A stretch of DNA of 39,518 nt from Saprospiraceae bacterium (lineage in GTDB: Bacteria; Bacteroidota; Bacteroidia; Chitinophagales; Saprospiraceae): positions 1 through 39,518 of the forward strand of contig JAHDHW010000025.1 of assembly GCA_020631105.1 (NCBI GenBank). Reading direction: 5' to 3'. Below are positions 13,912-22,244 of the stretch, piece after piece; the first letter of the stretch is position 1; each line of letters opens with the position of its first letter. The translations under genes and the position numbers were made by a program. The notes under the pieces are model-generated. The model saw nothing but the letters and a program-made list of their open reading frames with translations. It ran no database searches and had not been told where the DNA came from.

Positions 13912-15957
13912 CTATTCCAATTTTATATTTTTCATTGCTGCTTTGATCAAATCCTCATCCGCAATGGCAGGCATCGTAATCCGTAAATCCGGATAATGAT
14001 CCATTGCACGTTGGGCAGTAGAGAGTGCCTCAGGATTTCGGGCCCAACTTCTACGGGCAATCCCATTATTTACATCCCAGAACAACATAGAACGTAATCG
14101 TCGCTCCGCATCCTCAGAACCATCCAGCGTTAAACCAAAACCTCCGTTGATGACTTCTCCCCAACCAACACCACCACCATTATGTAAACTTACCCAGGTC
14201 GCCCCCCGGAAGGCGTCACCAATTACATTATGCACGGCCATATCTGCCGTAAATCGCGAACCATCATAGATGTTAGCCGTCTCCCGGAATGGAGAATCCG
14301 TTCCGCTGACATCATGATGGTCTCTCCCCAATACAACCGGAGCACTGATTTTACCAGATGCTATAGCATCATTAAATGCCTGGGCAATTTGCATTCGACC
14401 CTCAGCATCCGCATATAATATTCTGGATTGACTACCAACGGTAGGGATGTCTACCTGGGCCGCCCGGATCCATCTTAAATTATCCTGTAATTGCGATTGA
14501 ATCTCTTGCGGTGCTTCAGCAAGTAACTTTTCAATAACATCACCAGCAATTTGATCTGTTGTGATAAGGTCTTGCGGATCACCACTTGTACAAACCCACC
14601 GGAAAGGCCCAAAACCATAATCAAAACACATTGGCCCCATTATATCCTGAACATATGAAGGATAGCGATAAGTACCTTTAGCTTCGTCCTCCCAGATGTC
14701 CGCGCCTGCTTCGCCTGCTTCTTTCAGAAAGGCATTTCCATAGTCCCAGAAGTACATACCTCTTTTCTTAAGTGTATTGATAGCTCCTACATGTCGGCGA
14801 AGCGTACGTTTGATAGCAGCCATAAATTCAGGCTTATCTTCGTTTAAAAGCTGCTTTGCTTCTTCAAATGTATAACCCACAGGACAATAACCACAATCAT
14901 CAATATTATGTAAAGATGTTTGATCAGATCCTAATTCAACGGAGATATCTCGAAATACGATTTGTTCCCATAATTCTACAATATTACCATGATAAATTAA
15001 TGCTATGGCTTCCTCTGCTGCACGACAACTTTCAATACGATCAATGAGTTGATCTACATCTTTATATACGTTTTGGCGCAAAATATAACCGTCCGTAATT
15101 CTTTGCTCAATTGCATCAGGATCTACTTCTGCTAAAACTCCAACTGCTCCTGTAATGATAGCTGCTAATGCCTGAGCACCTGACATTCCCCCTAAACCAG
15201 AAGTGATAAAGACTTTTCCTTTTAAGTGATTATCTCCAATCCCCTGAAGTCTTCCGGCATTCAAAAGTGTTATGGTTGTGCCGTGTACAATGCCTTGTGG
15301 GCCGATATACATAAATGAGCCTGCCGTCATCTGTCCGTAGGAGGTAACTCCCAATGCATTGTATTTATTCCAGTCTTCTTTTTTAGAATAGTTTGGAATC
15401 ATCATTCCGTTCGTAACCACTACTCTCGGTGCGTCACGGTGCGAAGGGAAAAGGCCGAGGGGATGCCCCGAATACATAACAAGGGTCTGTTCATCCGTCA
15501 TCGTAGCTAAATACTGCATGGTCAGTAGGTATTGGGCCCAGTTTTGAAAAACGGCACCATTACCACCATAAGTGATTAGCTCATGAGGATGCTTTGCGAT
15601 TTTATAATCCAGATTATTCTGAATCATCAACATGATAGATGCTGCTTGTTTGGATTGATATGGATACTCATCAATTGGACGAGCTTTCATTTCATAAGAA
15701 GGACGGAATCTATACATGTAAATCCGACCATATCGTTCGAGTTCCTCCGCGAATTCAGGAGCAAGGATTGCATGTTGGGCTACCGGAAAATAACGAAGGG
15801 CATTCTTTATAGCCAATACTTTTTCATCTTTTGTTAATACACCTTCAATCACCCGTCTGGGCGCGTGACTGACGCTATCATCATAGGCTGAAGGAAGTGG
15901 TAAATCATTAGGAATACCACTAAGGATAGACTGTTGAAAGGAAGACAAGTCATTCAT
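13912..15957 (-). CDS. hutU: urocanate hydratase
   Basis: This enzyme of histidine catabolism converts urocanate to 4-imidazolone-5-propionate using tightly bound NAD+ as electrophile. The protein is 681 residues, the long form found in several Bacteroidota and eukaryotes rather than the common form of about 555. Family blocks are intact: YGGNGAVFQNW (130-140), YSGHPLGLFPSH, the Gly-rich SGLGGMSGAQ NAD site (253-262), FDYGFGPFRWVCTSGDPQDL and SLHNGGGVGWGEVINGGFG. No hutH, hutI or hutG is within the window, so the pathway genes are scattered or the enzyme is isolated. It is divergent from an M43 protease, with 299 bases between the starts. A TAnnTTTG promoter box lies 29-36 bases upstream of the start. 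Confidence 0.95.
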   Translation of the reverse strand: MNDLSSFQQSILSGIPNDLPLPSAYDDSVSHAPRRVIEGVLTKDEKVLAIKNALRYFPVAQHAILAPEFAEELERYGRIYMYRFRPSYEMKARPIDEYPYQSKQAASIMLMIQNNLDYKIAKHPHELITYGGNGAVFQNWAQYLLTMQYLATMTDEQTLVMYSGHPLGLFPSHRDAPRVVVTNGMMIPNYSKKEDWNKYNALGVTSYGQMTAGSFMYIGPQGIVHGTTITLLNAGRLQGIGDNHLKGKVFITSGLGGMSGAQALAAIITGAVGVLAEVDPDAIEQRITDGYILRQNVYKDVDQLIDRIESCRAAEEAIALIYHGNIVELWEQIVFRDISVELGSDQTSLHNIDDCGYCPVGYTFEEAKQLLNEDKPEFMAAIKRTLRRHVGAINTLKKRGMYFWDYGNAFLKEAGEAGADIWEDEAKGTYRYPSYVQDIMGPMCFDYGFGPFRWVCTSGDPQDLITTDQIAGDVIEKLLAEAPQEIQSQLQDNLRWIRAAQVDIPTVGSQSRILYADAEGRMQIAQAFNDAIASGKISAPVVLGRDHHDVSGTDSPFRETANIYDGSRFTADMAVHNVIGDAFRGATWVSLHNGGGVGWGEVINGGFGLTLDGSEDAERRLRSMLFWDVNNGIARRSWARNPEALSTAQRAMDHYPDLRITMPAIADEDLIKAAMKNIKLE

Positions 15958-15985
15958 AGAACGTTGGTTGAATTTGGTTGTACAA

Positions 15986-15993
15986 CAAAGGTA
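15986..15993 (-). promoter_or_regulatory. TAnnTTTG (-7) promoter box for hutU
   Basis: Read on the minus strand this is TACCTTTG, a match to the Bacteroidota consensus. It predicts a short 5-prime UTR of about 20-25 bases. No firm -33 element is seen. Confidence 0.45.
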
Positions 15994-16038
15994 AAATTGT
16001 CTCTGATTATTGAATAATCTTCTGACTCCGAACTTTGA

Positions 16039-16080
16039 ATATTTTTATTATTCGCTGATACCCGATAATTATCGGGTATC
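16039..16080 (-). repeat. interspersed hairpin-plus-tail element, copy C, with a 24-bp perfect palindrome
   Basis: On the minus strand a perfect 24-bp palindrome (16057-16080; arms GATACCCGATAA and TTATCGGGTATC) is directly followed by the tail CAGCGAATAATAAAAATAT (16039-16057). The tail is identical over 19 bases to copy A at 3650-3668. It sits in the divergent hutU/M43 gap. The rest of that gap (16081-16256) shows no gene. Confidence 0.6.
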
Positions 16081-16256
16081 CTCTGATCCATGCCCTTGAG
16101 GATAATTTCAATACTCGGCTTAAGGGGAACTTCAGTATTATGACAGTTTCTTTGTCTGCTTAGCTGCAATAATCTAATTATTCCGACTTCCATGACAACA
16201 ACTCTACTGGGCAAAAGAGTTAACTTTAGGCAGCATTGTTGTTTATAATTAAACAT

Positions 16257-18080
16257 ATGATCAATTTCCGGTCTTACCTTTTCTGTCTAGGAGTTTTCCT
16301 TTTGCCTTTTGTGGTGGTTTCTGCACAACAAGCTCCTTGCGCTTTCGACCAGCTTCAAGCTGATTTGATGTATCAGTCAAAAATATACGAAGCAGAGGTA
16401 AAGGCTTATCAGAAAGAGTTATTACCGTCTCTACAAAGTAACACACGAAGTTCGCCTAATGTAGTAACAATTCCTGTAGTGGTACATGTAATACATACAG
16501 GACAGTCGGTAGGAAGCGGAGCGAACATTTCCGAGGCCCGTATTCTCTCACAAATCGAAGTGCTTAACCAGGATTATAGAAGAATTAATGAGGATGCGGA
16601 TCAAACACCGGAAGAATACCTGGATCTTGCGGTAGATACAGAAGTACAGTTTTGTCTTGCAAAAATTGATGCTGATGGAGGTGCTACTACCGGAATCACA
16701 CGACATGTTTATTCCAGCATTAATAGCATAGATGATATTGAAAATATCGTTAAACCTGAAACGACCTGGGACCCTAACCGATACCTAAATATCTGGACGA
16801 TTAATATTCCTGATAACTCTGTATTAGGTTATTCTTATCTGCCCACCAATACTATGGTAGGAAGTGATCGTGATGGCGTAGTGATTGATCATCCGCGTTT
16901 TGGATATCAAAGTGACGATGATCGCGGCAGAACCTGCGTTCATGAAGTTGGACATTATCTTGGGCTTCAGCATCTCTGGGGGGCGAATGGTAATGATGGT
17001 GAACCCATTGGTTGTAATAGCGATGATGGAGTAGAGGATACGCCTAATAGTGCCGGCCCGTATTATGGATGCCCTTCCTTTGGTATTAGTTCTTGCAATA
17101 CAACGGATATGGTAATGAACTACATGGAATATGTGAATGATGCTTGTATGAATCTGTTTACACAAGGCCAAAAAAATGTAATGCAGGGGAATCTTAATGG
17201 AATTAGATCCAATTTGGTTAATAATGGAATTACTGCATGCGAGGAGGAGGAGTTCGGGTGTATTGACTTAATGCAGGAGGAGTTTGCTATGGGGTTTGAA
17301 TCGGAAGATACTCAAGATGGCTGGGCGATAGAGAATGCGAATGGAGATAATCGAAGCTGGTTGATGATTCAGAATACTACAAGTGATTGGGGCCCCAATA
17401 ATGGAGAAGGGTTAGCAGTTTATTTGTGGAATGTAAATGGCATCACCGCTGCAGATGATTACTTATTTACACCCTGTTATGATTTGCAGGCAAATCATAA
17501 TTATCGTTTGAGCTTTAGTTATGCTGTAGCTTCAGATGATAATAGTGTATATCTGGAGGATTTTGAGGTAGGACTTTCTTCATTACAAAGCTCAGAAGAT
17601 TTTGAGGTCGTTAATAGTGATTGGGTTTTTGAAGGCGCTAATAATGCTTATCCAGCGTACCAGACGGCATCATTGGATTTTTCAACAACAAGTTCCACCC
17701 CGAAAAGTATAGGTTTTCATGTCTATAGTCCGGCTGATCGCTATGCTTTGCAAATCGATGATGTACAATTAGAAGACTTAGGTGTAAATACCAGCCTTTT
17801 AAGGCTAGAAGATAACTCGGAAATACAACTTTGGCCAAACCCGACGACAGGAGAGGTATTTTTGACATTGGAAAGGTCAGCGATGGGATCCGATGTTAAT
17901 CGGGACGATTGGCGAATAAAAATAATAAATACCTTAGGAAAGCTGGTTCAGGTTAATAGGCTAGAGGCGGTACAGACTACTGCTGTTATTGATCTTAGCG
18001 AACAAGAAACTGGCGTCTATTTCATTCAAATCGAAGGAAATGGTTATAGTTTTACTAAAAGAATCCTCGTGGCTCGATAG
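16257..18080 (+). CDS. secreted M43 (pappalysin-type) zinc metalloprotease with T9SS sorting domain
   Basis: This is an exported protease of 607 residues. I start at the ATG at 16257 because it leads straight into the signal peptide MINFRSYLFCLGVFLLPFVV (cleavage after VSAQ); the in-frame ATG seven codons earlier adds nothing. The M43 catalytic domain (about 55-325) has the zinc site HEVGHYLGLQH with His229, Glu230, His233 and His239, and a Met-turn NYMEY near 285. Cys residues around it suggest disulphides. Residues 345-505 resemble a choice-of-anchor J / MAM-like jelly-roll (GFESEDTQDGW). The last 80 residues are a type A T9SS sorting domain (LWPNPTTGEVFLTL ... GVYFIQIEGNGYSFTKRILVAR). The protein should be secreted or attached to the surface by the type IX system. 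Function: extracellular proteolysis. Confidence 0.92.
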   Translation: MINFRSYLFCLGVFLLPFVVVSAQQAPCAFDQLQADLMYQSKIYEAEVKAYQKELLPSLQSNTRSSPNVVTIPVVVHVIHTGQSVGSGANISEARILSQIEVLNQDYRRINEDADQTPEEYLDLAVDTEVQFCLAKIDADGGATTGITRHVYSSINSIDDIENIVKPETTWDPNRYLNIWTINIPDNSVLGYSYLPTNTMVGSDRDGVVIDHPRFGYQSDDDRGRTCVHEVGHYLGLQHLWGANGNDGEPIGCNSDDGVEDTPNSAGPYYGCPSFGISSCNTTDMVMNYMEYVNDACMNLFTQGQKNVMQGNLNGIRSNLVNNGITACEEEEFGCIDLMQEEFAMGFESEDTQDGWAIENANGDNRSWLMIQNTTSDWGPNNGEGLAVYLWNVNGITAADDYLFTPCYDLQANHNYRLSFSYAVASDDNSVYLEDFEVGLSSLQSSEDFEVVNSDWVFEGANNAYPAYQTASLDFSTTSSTPKSIGFHVYSPADRYALQIDDVQLEDLGVNTSLLRLEDNSEIQLWPNPTTGEVFLTLERSAMGSDVNRDDWRIKIINTLGKLVQVNRLEAVQTTAVIDLSEQETGVYFIQIEGNGYSFTKRILVAR

Positions 18081-18088
18081 TTGAAAGT

Positions 18089-18096
18089 TATTTTTG
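18089..18096 (+). promoter_or_regulatory. TAnnTTTG (-7) promoter box for the Cys/Lys-rich gene
   Basis: TATTTTTG matches the Bacteroidota -7 consensus and predicts a transcript start near 18102, leaving a leader of about 55 bases before the ATG at 18157. Confidence 0.45.
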
Positions 18097-18156
18097 TAAC
18101 AGATTAATAATTTTCGTATCTTGAAAATCGTTTTATTAACACTAAAAAATAGTTTC

Positions 18157-18603
18157 ATGAAAAAGATATTTCTTCTTTTTACTCTTTTCAGCCTAGTTAG
18201 CGTTGCTAATTTAAGTGCGCAGACTTGTTCTAAAAAGACAGCTTCTTGTTGTTCTAAGAAAGCAACGACTACAGCGACAGCTTCTGTAGATACAAAAGCA
18301 GCGGTTAAAGCAGCGTCTTTGGATGCTTCAGTTGAGCAACGTACTTGTGAGAAATCAGGTACAGTTTCTTTTGTACGTAAGAACGTTTGTTCTACTTCAG
18401 GTACTGTATCTTATGTAGATGTTTCTTATGATGCTTCGACTAAGAAGTTTGTAAACGTTTCTCCTACAGAGATGGCAGCTGATACAAAAGCTAAAAAATC
18501 TTGTTGCGCAGGTGGTGCGGCGAAAGCTTGTACTAAAAAATCTGCAACTGCTGTTAAAAAGAAAACCGCAACTGCTAAAGCAGTAAAGACTAGCGGTCAG
18601 TAA
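18157..18603 (+). CDS. exported Cys- and Lys-rich small protein, unknown function
   Basis: This is a protein of 148 residues. The ATG at 18157 is chosen because it begins a typical signal peptide, MKKIFLLFTLFSLVSVANLSAQ; the longer frame uses a TTG codon at 18121. The mature protein has eight cysteines (single, or paired as in SCCSKK and SCCAGG), many Lys, Ala and Thr, and few large hydrophobics. The centre has an imperfect repeat, CEKSGTVSFV then CSTSGTVSYV. The C-terminus is a basic Lys/Ala/Thr tail. Codon use is strikingly uniform (TCT, GCT, GTA, CGT dominate), as in highly expressed genes, and a strong terminator follows at once. The Cys pairs suggest metal binding or disulphide cross-linking; that is only inference. 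I do not recognise the family. Confidence 0.8.
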   Translation: MKKIFLLFTLFSLVSVANLSAQTCSKKTASCCSKKATTTATASVDTKAAVKAASLDASVEQRTCEKSGTVSFVRKNVCSTSGTVSYVDVSYDASTKKFVNVSPTEMAADTKAKKSCCAGGAAKACTKKSATAVKKKTATAKAVKTSGQ

Positions 18604-18625
18604 AAAAGCCAAGATTTGACTTCAA

Positions 18626-18661
18626 CAAAGCCCATTAGAATGTTTTTTCTAATGGGCTTTG
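18626..18661 (+). terminator. strong hairpin terminator
   Basis: CAAAGCCCATTAGAA (18626-18640) pairs over 15 perfect base pairs with 18647-18661 around a six-base loop TGTTTT. It lies 22 bases after the stop of the Cys/Lys-rich gene. The T run after it is short, but the stem is very strong, so it may also protect the mRNA 3-prime end. Confidence 0.8.
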
Positions 18662-18712
18662 TGATATCAGAGGATGAATATTTTAATTTTTATTGAAAAG
18701 GTTTGGACTTTT

Positions 18713-19138
18713 TTAGACGGACATTTCGGAGTATCGGCTCCCTCTACGGTAGTGTTTCAGGACATGAGCGACTGTTGCGGACATTTTTTTTGGTAAATTA
18801 TCAATATGATGCCAGCCCAGATCTTTAAACTTTTTTGGCTCTCCGTTTTTAAGTGCCCCATCCCATTTACTGGTCCGAAAATAGAGCACAATCCTGGTAG
18901 CTTCGTCCTTCTTTTTGTGTAGTGTATGCACAAGGTGAAGGTCCTCTTTAGCGACAATAAGGCCGGATTCTTCCACTGTTTCGCGGATTAGCGCTTTTTT
19001 TGCGAACTCATAATCCTCTACGGTTCCACCTACTAATGTGTACTTGCCACCTAGGTCTTTATGCTGCTGAAGAAGCAATATTTTACCCTGATCCTCCACA
19101 ATTAGACGGGCCTTAAGCAGGATTTTTCTTTTTGCCAT
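18713..19138 (-). CDS. Nudix hydrolase
   Basis: This is a cytoplasmic hydrolase of nucleoside-diphosphate-linked compounds, 141 residues. The Nudix box is complete: Gly38, Glu44, Arg52-Glu53, Glu56-Glu57, Gly59 in GGTVEDYEFAKKALIRETVE followed by ESGL. The strand before it (KARLIVEDQGKILLLQQHKD) fits the fold. I start at 19138 (MAKRKILLK), because the longer in-frame ATG at 19174 adds 12 residues that read like untranslated leader. The substrate cannot be predicted from the box alone. The gene is convergent with the Cys/Lys-rich gene (the strong hairpin lies between) and divergent from the cysteine-synthase-like gene. Confidence 0.88.
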   Translation of the reverse strand: MAKRKILLKARLIVEDQGKILLLQQHKDLGGKYTLVGGTVEDYEFAKKALIRETVEESGLIVAKEDLHLVHTLHKKKDEATRIVLYFRTSKWDGALKNGEPKKFKDLGWHHIDNLPKKMSATVAHVLKHYRRGSRYSEMSV

Positions 19139-19204
19139 TAGTGGTGTTTCGATTTGATTGTTTAATATTAACACAAAATTCTTAAAAAAAAAGCGTCTTT
19201 ATTA

Positions 19205-19212
19205 TAATTTTG
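19205..19212 (+). promoter_or_regulatory. TAnnTTTG (-7) promoter box for the PLP-enzyme operon
   Basis: TAATTTTG matches the consensus and predicts a start near 19218, about 85 bases before the ATG at 19304. This argues against the alternative TTG start at 19256 only weakly, since both are downstream. Confidence 0.45.
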
Positions 19213-19303
19213 TACTGTTAATTGAGCGTTTGCTTCCAGCACCATTAGCGACGCTTTGGCCTCAACTATCGCTACCAAGTTTTCAAACATCAATCAGAGA
19301 CCT

Positions 19304-20335
19304 ATGAGATTTAATAACATTCTGGAAGCCATTGGTAATACACCACTAATCAAATTAAACCGAATTACGGAAGGTATACGTGGAACCCACTATGCCAAGA
19401 TGGAAGCGATGAACCCCGGTTTATCTGCTAAAGATCGTATTGCTATACATATGATCGACAAGGCAGAGAAAGAGGGGCGCCTCAAACCTGGTGGGACCAT
19501 TATCGAAGCAACATCTGGTAATACTGGCTTTAGTATTGCTATGATTAGCGCCATTCGTGGATACCGTTGTATCCTTACCGTAACTAGCAAAATTTCTCAG
19601 GAAAAGATTAATTTGCTAAAGGCGATGGGCGCAAGAGTTGTCCTCTGCCCCAAAAGTGTAGCACCAGAAGATCCGAGATCCTATTATCAACGTGCGATTC
19701 AATTTTCGAAAGAAATCGATAATTGTCTCTATCTAAATCAAAATTTTAACTACGATAATGTAGAAGCGCATTATCTGTCAACAGGACCGGAGATCTGGAA
19801 ACAGACAGAAGGTAAGATTACGCACTTTATCTGTAGTACTGGTACTGGTGGTACCTTAAGTGGAACTGCGAAATACCTGAAAGAACAAAATCCTGATATT
19901 CAAATCATTGCGATTGATGCCTATGGCTCTGTCTTGAAAAAATATTACGAAACAGGAGAGTACGATGAAAATGAAATCTACCCGTACCGAATTGAAGGAA
20001 CAGGGAAGAATATCATTCCGGATAACGTTCGTTTTGAGTATATTGACCGTTATGTTAAGGTTCCGGACAAACAAAGTGCGTTTAAAGCTAGACGTTTGGC
20101 GAAACAAGAAGGCCTTCTCGTTGGTTATTCCAGTGGAGCGGTTATGCAGGGATTGTTTGAAGTCCGTAGGGATTTAAAAAAGGAGGATGTCGTTGTTTTA
20201 CTTTTTGCAGATCATGGTAGCCGTTATTTAGGTAAAATATTCAACGACGAATGGATGGAAGAGCAAGGCTTTTTGTATGGCTCAAATAATTACAAATACA
20301 TGCTCCGCTGGAGAAAATTTTTGAGAAGTATTTAA
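19304..20335 (+). CDS. PLP-dependent cysteine synthase / cystathionine beta-synthase-like enzyme
   Basis: This is a fold-type II PLP enzyme of 343 residues. I use the ATG at 19304, where the family's usual entry MRFNNILEAIGNTPLIKLNR begins; the longer frame starts at TTG. The Schiff-base lysine is Lys43 in NPGLSAKDRIA. The substrate loop TSGNTG is at 70-75 and the phosphate loop GTGGTLSGTAKYL lies near 175. There is no C-terminal CBS (Bateman) domain. The family members make cysteine from O-acetylserine plus sulfide, or cystathionine from serine plus homocysteine, and I cannot tell which. The C-terminal GSRYLGKIFNDEWM resembles the CBS-type end. It is the first gene of a run with a cupin oxygenase (25 bases on) and an epimerase, so a role outside primary cysteine synthesis is possible. 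Confidence 0.87.
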   Translation: MRFNNILEAIGNTPLIKLNRITEGIRGTHYAKMEAMNPGLSAKDRIAIHMIDKAEKEGRLKPGGTIIEATSGNTGFSIAMISAIRGYRCILTVTSKISQEKINLLKAMGARVVLCPKSVAPEDPRSYYQRAIQFSKEIDNCLYLNQNFNYDNVEAHYLSTGPEIWKQTEGKITHFICSTGTGGTLSGTAKYLKEQNPDIQIIAIDAYGSVLKKYYETGEYDENEIYPYRIEGTGKNIIPDNVRFEYIDRYVKVPDKQSAFKARRLAKQEGLLVGYSSGAVMQGLFEVRRDLKKEDVVVLLFADHGSRYLGKIFNDEWMEEQGFLYGSNNYKYMLRWRKFLRSI

Positions 20336-20360
20336 CTACAAACTATCGAAACAACATATT

Positions 20361-21215
20361 ATGAAATTACTTCCAATTGAAAGAGTTTCGGGTATCTCCC
20401 GACGTGACTTCGAGGAAGAATACCTCAAGAAGAATAAGCCGGTCGTTTTTACCGATTTGGCACAAGAGTGGCCTGCTACAGAAAAGTGGACTTTTCAGTG
20501 GCTAAAGGAGAATTATGGACATCTGGAGGTACCACTTTATGATAATGAATTCCGTAAACCCGGTAAGGACTATCTGACTCCTAAGATTAAGATGCCCTTT
20601 GGGGATTATCTTGATATTATTCAGGAAGGCCCAACAGAGTTACGGATGTTTTTGTATAATATCTTTAAGCATGCACCGGAATTAACCAGTGATTTCTCCA
20701 TGCCTACCGTGACAGATGGCTGGTTAAAGAATATTCCGATGATGTTTTTTGGAGGACAAGGTGCCAAAGTAGATCTTCACTACGACCTCGATTGCGCTTC
20801 CGTCTTTATCACACATTTTCAAACCACTAAGAAAGTACTTCTTTTTGGCCCTGATCAAAGTGATTATCTTTACCAGCATCCGTTTACCGTACAAAGTGAG
20901 GTGACCTTGGATGCACCGGATTTCAAAAAACATCCTGCTTTAGAGCATGCAACGGGTTATGATATTGACCTGGCTCATGGCGAAACCTTGTTTATGCCTC
21001 ATCTTTGGTGGCACTATATGTATTATACTGAGGGAGGCTTTTCATTAAGCCTGCGTCGGCATAGTGCTTATACCTTTGCAAGAGGGAGTTTTAATCTTGC
21101 GCGCCACTTTGTAGTGGATAAAGGTATGAATATGGTACTCGGTGACCGTTGGGGAGATATCAAAGCAGGTATGGCTAAGAAACGTGCTTCCGCAGCACTT
21201 GCAACTACATCTTAA
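20361..21215 (+). CDS. cupin-like (JmjC/FIH-type) iron(II) 2-oxoglutarate oxygenase
   Basis: This is a protein of 284 residues of the cupin-8/JmjC group. The N-terminus has the usual DFEEEYLKKNKPVVFTD opening. The metal triad is visible as His140 and Asp142 in LHYDLD and His218 in PHLWWHYM. The stretch KKVLLFGPDQSDYLYQHP fits the family's 2-oxoglutarate region. Known relatives hydroxylate proteins, peptides or small molecules; the target here is unknown. It lies 25 bases after the PLP enzyme, and its stop codon is immediately followed by the ATG of the epimerase. The three are therefore very likely one transcript and possibly one pathway. The ends are complete. Confidence 0.85.
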   Translation: MKLLPIERVSGISRRDFEEEYLKKNKPVVFTDLAQEWPATEKWTFQWLKENYGHLEVPLYDNEFRKPGKDYLTPKIKMPFGDYLDIIQEGPTELRMFLYNIFKHAPELTSDFSMPTVTDGWLKNIPMMFFGGQGAKVDLHYDLDCASVFITHFQTTKKVLLFGPDQSDYLYQHPFTVQSEVTLDAPDFKKHPALEHATGYDIDLAHGETLFMPHLWWHYMYYTEGGFSLSLRRHSAYTFARGSFNLARHFVVDKGMNMVLGDRWGDIKAGMAKKRASAALATTS

Positions 21216-22211
21216 ATGCGGAAAGTATTAGTAACTGGGGCAGATGGGTTATTGGGGAGCAATTTGGTTCGAGAGTTATTGAACCGAGGGTACAATGTCC
21301 GTGCATTTCTACTTCCAAATAGTACTTCAAAAACTTTGGATGATTTAGAGATCGAACGATTCGAAGGGAATATCCTCGAACCGAATGATCTGTCAGCTGC
21401 GATGGATGGCTGTACCCACCTTGTTCATGCTGCAGCGAATACCAATATTTGGCCTGACCGCTCGGAGATTGTTCGAAAAGTAAATATCGATGGCACCAAA
21501 AATGTCATTGAAGCTGCTCTTGGGGCTTCTATCCAGCGAATGGTTTATATCGGTACCGCGAATTCCTTTGGCTTTGGTCCCAAAGAAAATCCTGGTGATG
21601 AAACCAAACCTTATGAATCGGCAATCTATGGCCTGGATTATCAGGACTCTAAATATGAGGCACAACAATACTTGTTGGAGCAAGTCAAAACCAGAAACCT
21701 TCCGGCCTTAGTGATTAACCCTACATTTATGTTGGGCCCGTATGATTCTAAGCCTAGTGCCGGAGCAATGATCCTGGCGATCTATAATCGTAAAGTGCCG
21801 GCATTTGCTCCTGGCGGCAAAAATTATATCTACGTAAAAGATGTTGCTACTGCAATAGCGAATGGCCTGGATGGTAAAGGTAGAGTGGGAGAGTGTTATA
21901 TCGCAGGGCATGAAAACTTAAATTTTAAAGAGGCTTTTACCCGGATCGCTACGCTCGTTGGCGTCAAACCTCCGTCGATCTCGATGCCTGGCGGCATTCT
22001 CAAACTCTATGGTCGAATCGGTTCGTTTATCGGAGATATAACGGGCAAAGCACCAACGGTTACTTATCCGATGACCAAAATTTCTTGTGATGAACATTAT
22101 TTTAGCCCGGCGAAAGCTATTCGCGAATTGGAAATGCCTCAGACGGGATTGGATGTTGCGGTGAAGGAGGCTTTTGGATGGTTTGAGGAGAATGGGTATT
22201 TACAGAAGTGA
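21216..22211 (+). CDS. NAD(P)-dependent epimerase/reductase (extended SDR)
   Basis: This is an extended short-chain dehydrogenase of 331 residues. The nucleotide loop is TGADGLLG (7-14) and the active-site pair is Tyr142 and Lys146 in YQDSK. The body (HAAANTNIW, NIDGTKNVIEAAL, VYIGTANSFG, VINPTFMLGPYD) resembles dihydroflavonol-reductase / HpnA-like members rather than UDP-glucose epimerases. The substrate may be a sugar nucleotide, sterol-like lipid or aldehyde and is not decidable. The start codon abuts the cupin stop with no gap, so translation is probably coupled. The stop codon TGA lies inside the first copy of a repeat (AAGTGAGTTAAT at 22206-22217) that marks the edge of an inserted four-helix cassette, so the last residue may have been altered by the insertion. 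Confidence 0.87.
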   Translation: MRKVLVTGADGLLGSNLVRELLNRGYNVRAFLLPNSTSKTLDDLEIERFEGNILEPNDLSAAMDGCTHLVHAAANTNIWPDRSEIVRKVNIDGTKNVIEAALGASIQRMVYIGTANSFGFGPKENPGDETKPYESAIYGLDYQDSKYEAQQYLLEQVKTRNLPALVINPTFMLGPYDSKPSAGAMILAIYNRKVPAFAPGGKNYIYVKDVATAIANGLDGKGRVGECYIAGHENLNFKEAFTRIATLVGVKPPSISMPGGILKLYGRIGSFIGDITGKAPTVTYPMTKISCDEHYFSPAKAIRELEMPQTGLDVAVKEAFGWFEENGYLQK

Positions 22212-22244
22212 GTTAATCGGTGGGTGAGTCGGTGAGAAAGTGAG

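Noticed and set aside
19190-19257. Inverted repeat AAAGCGTC / GACGCTTT around the PLP-enzyme promoter.
   Set aside because: It is only 8 bp with 52 bases between the arms; too weak to claim as an operator.
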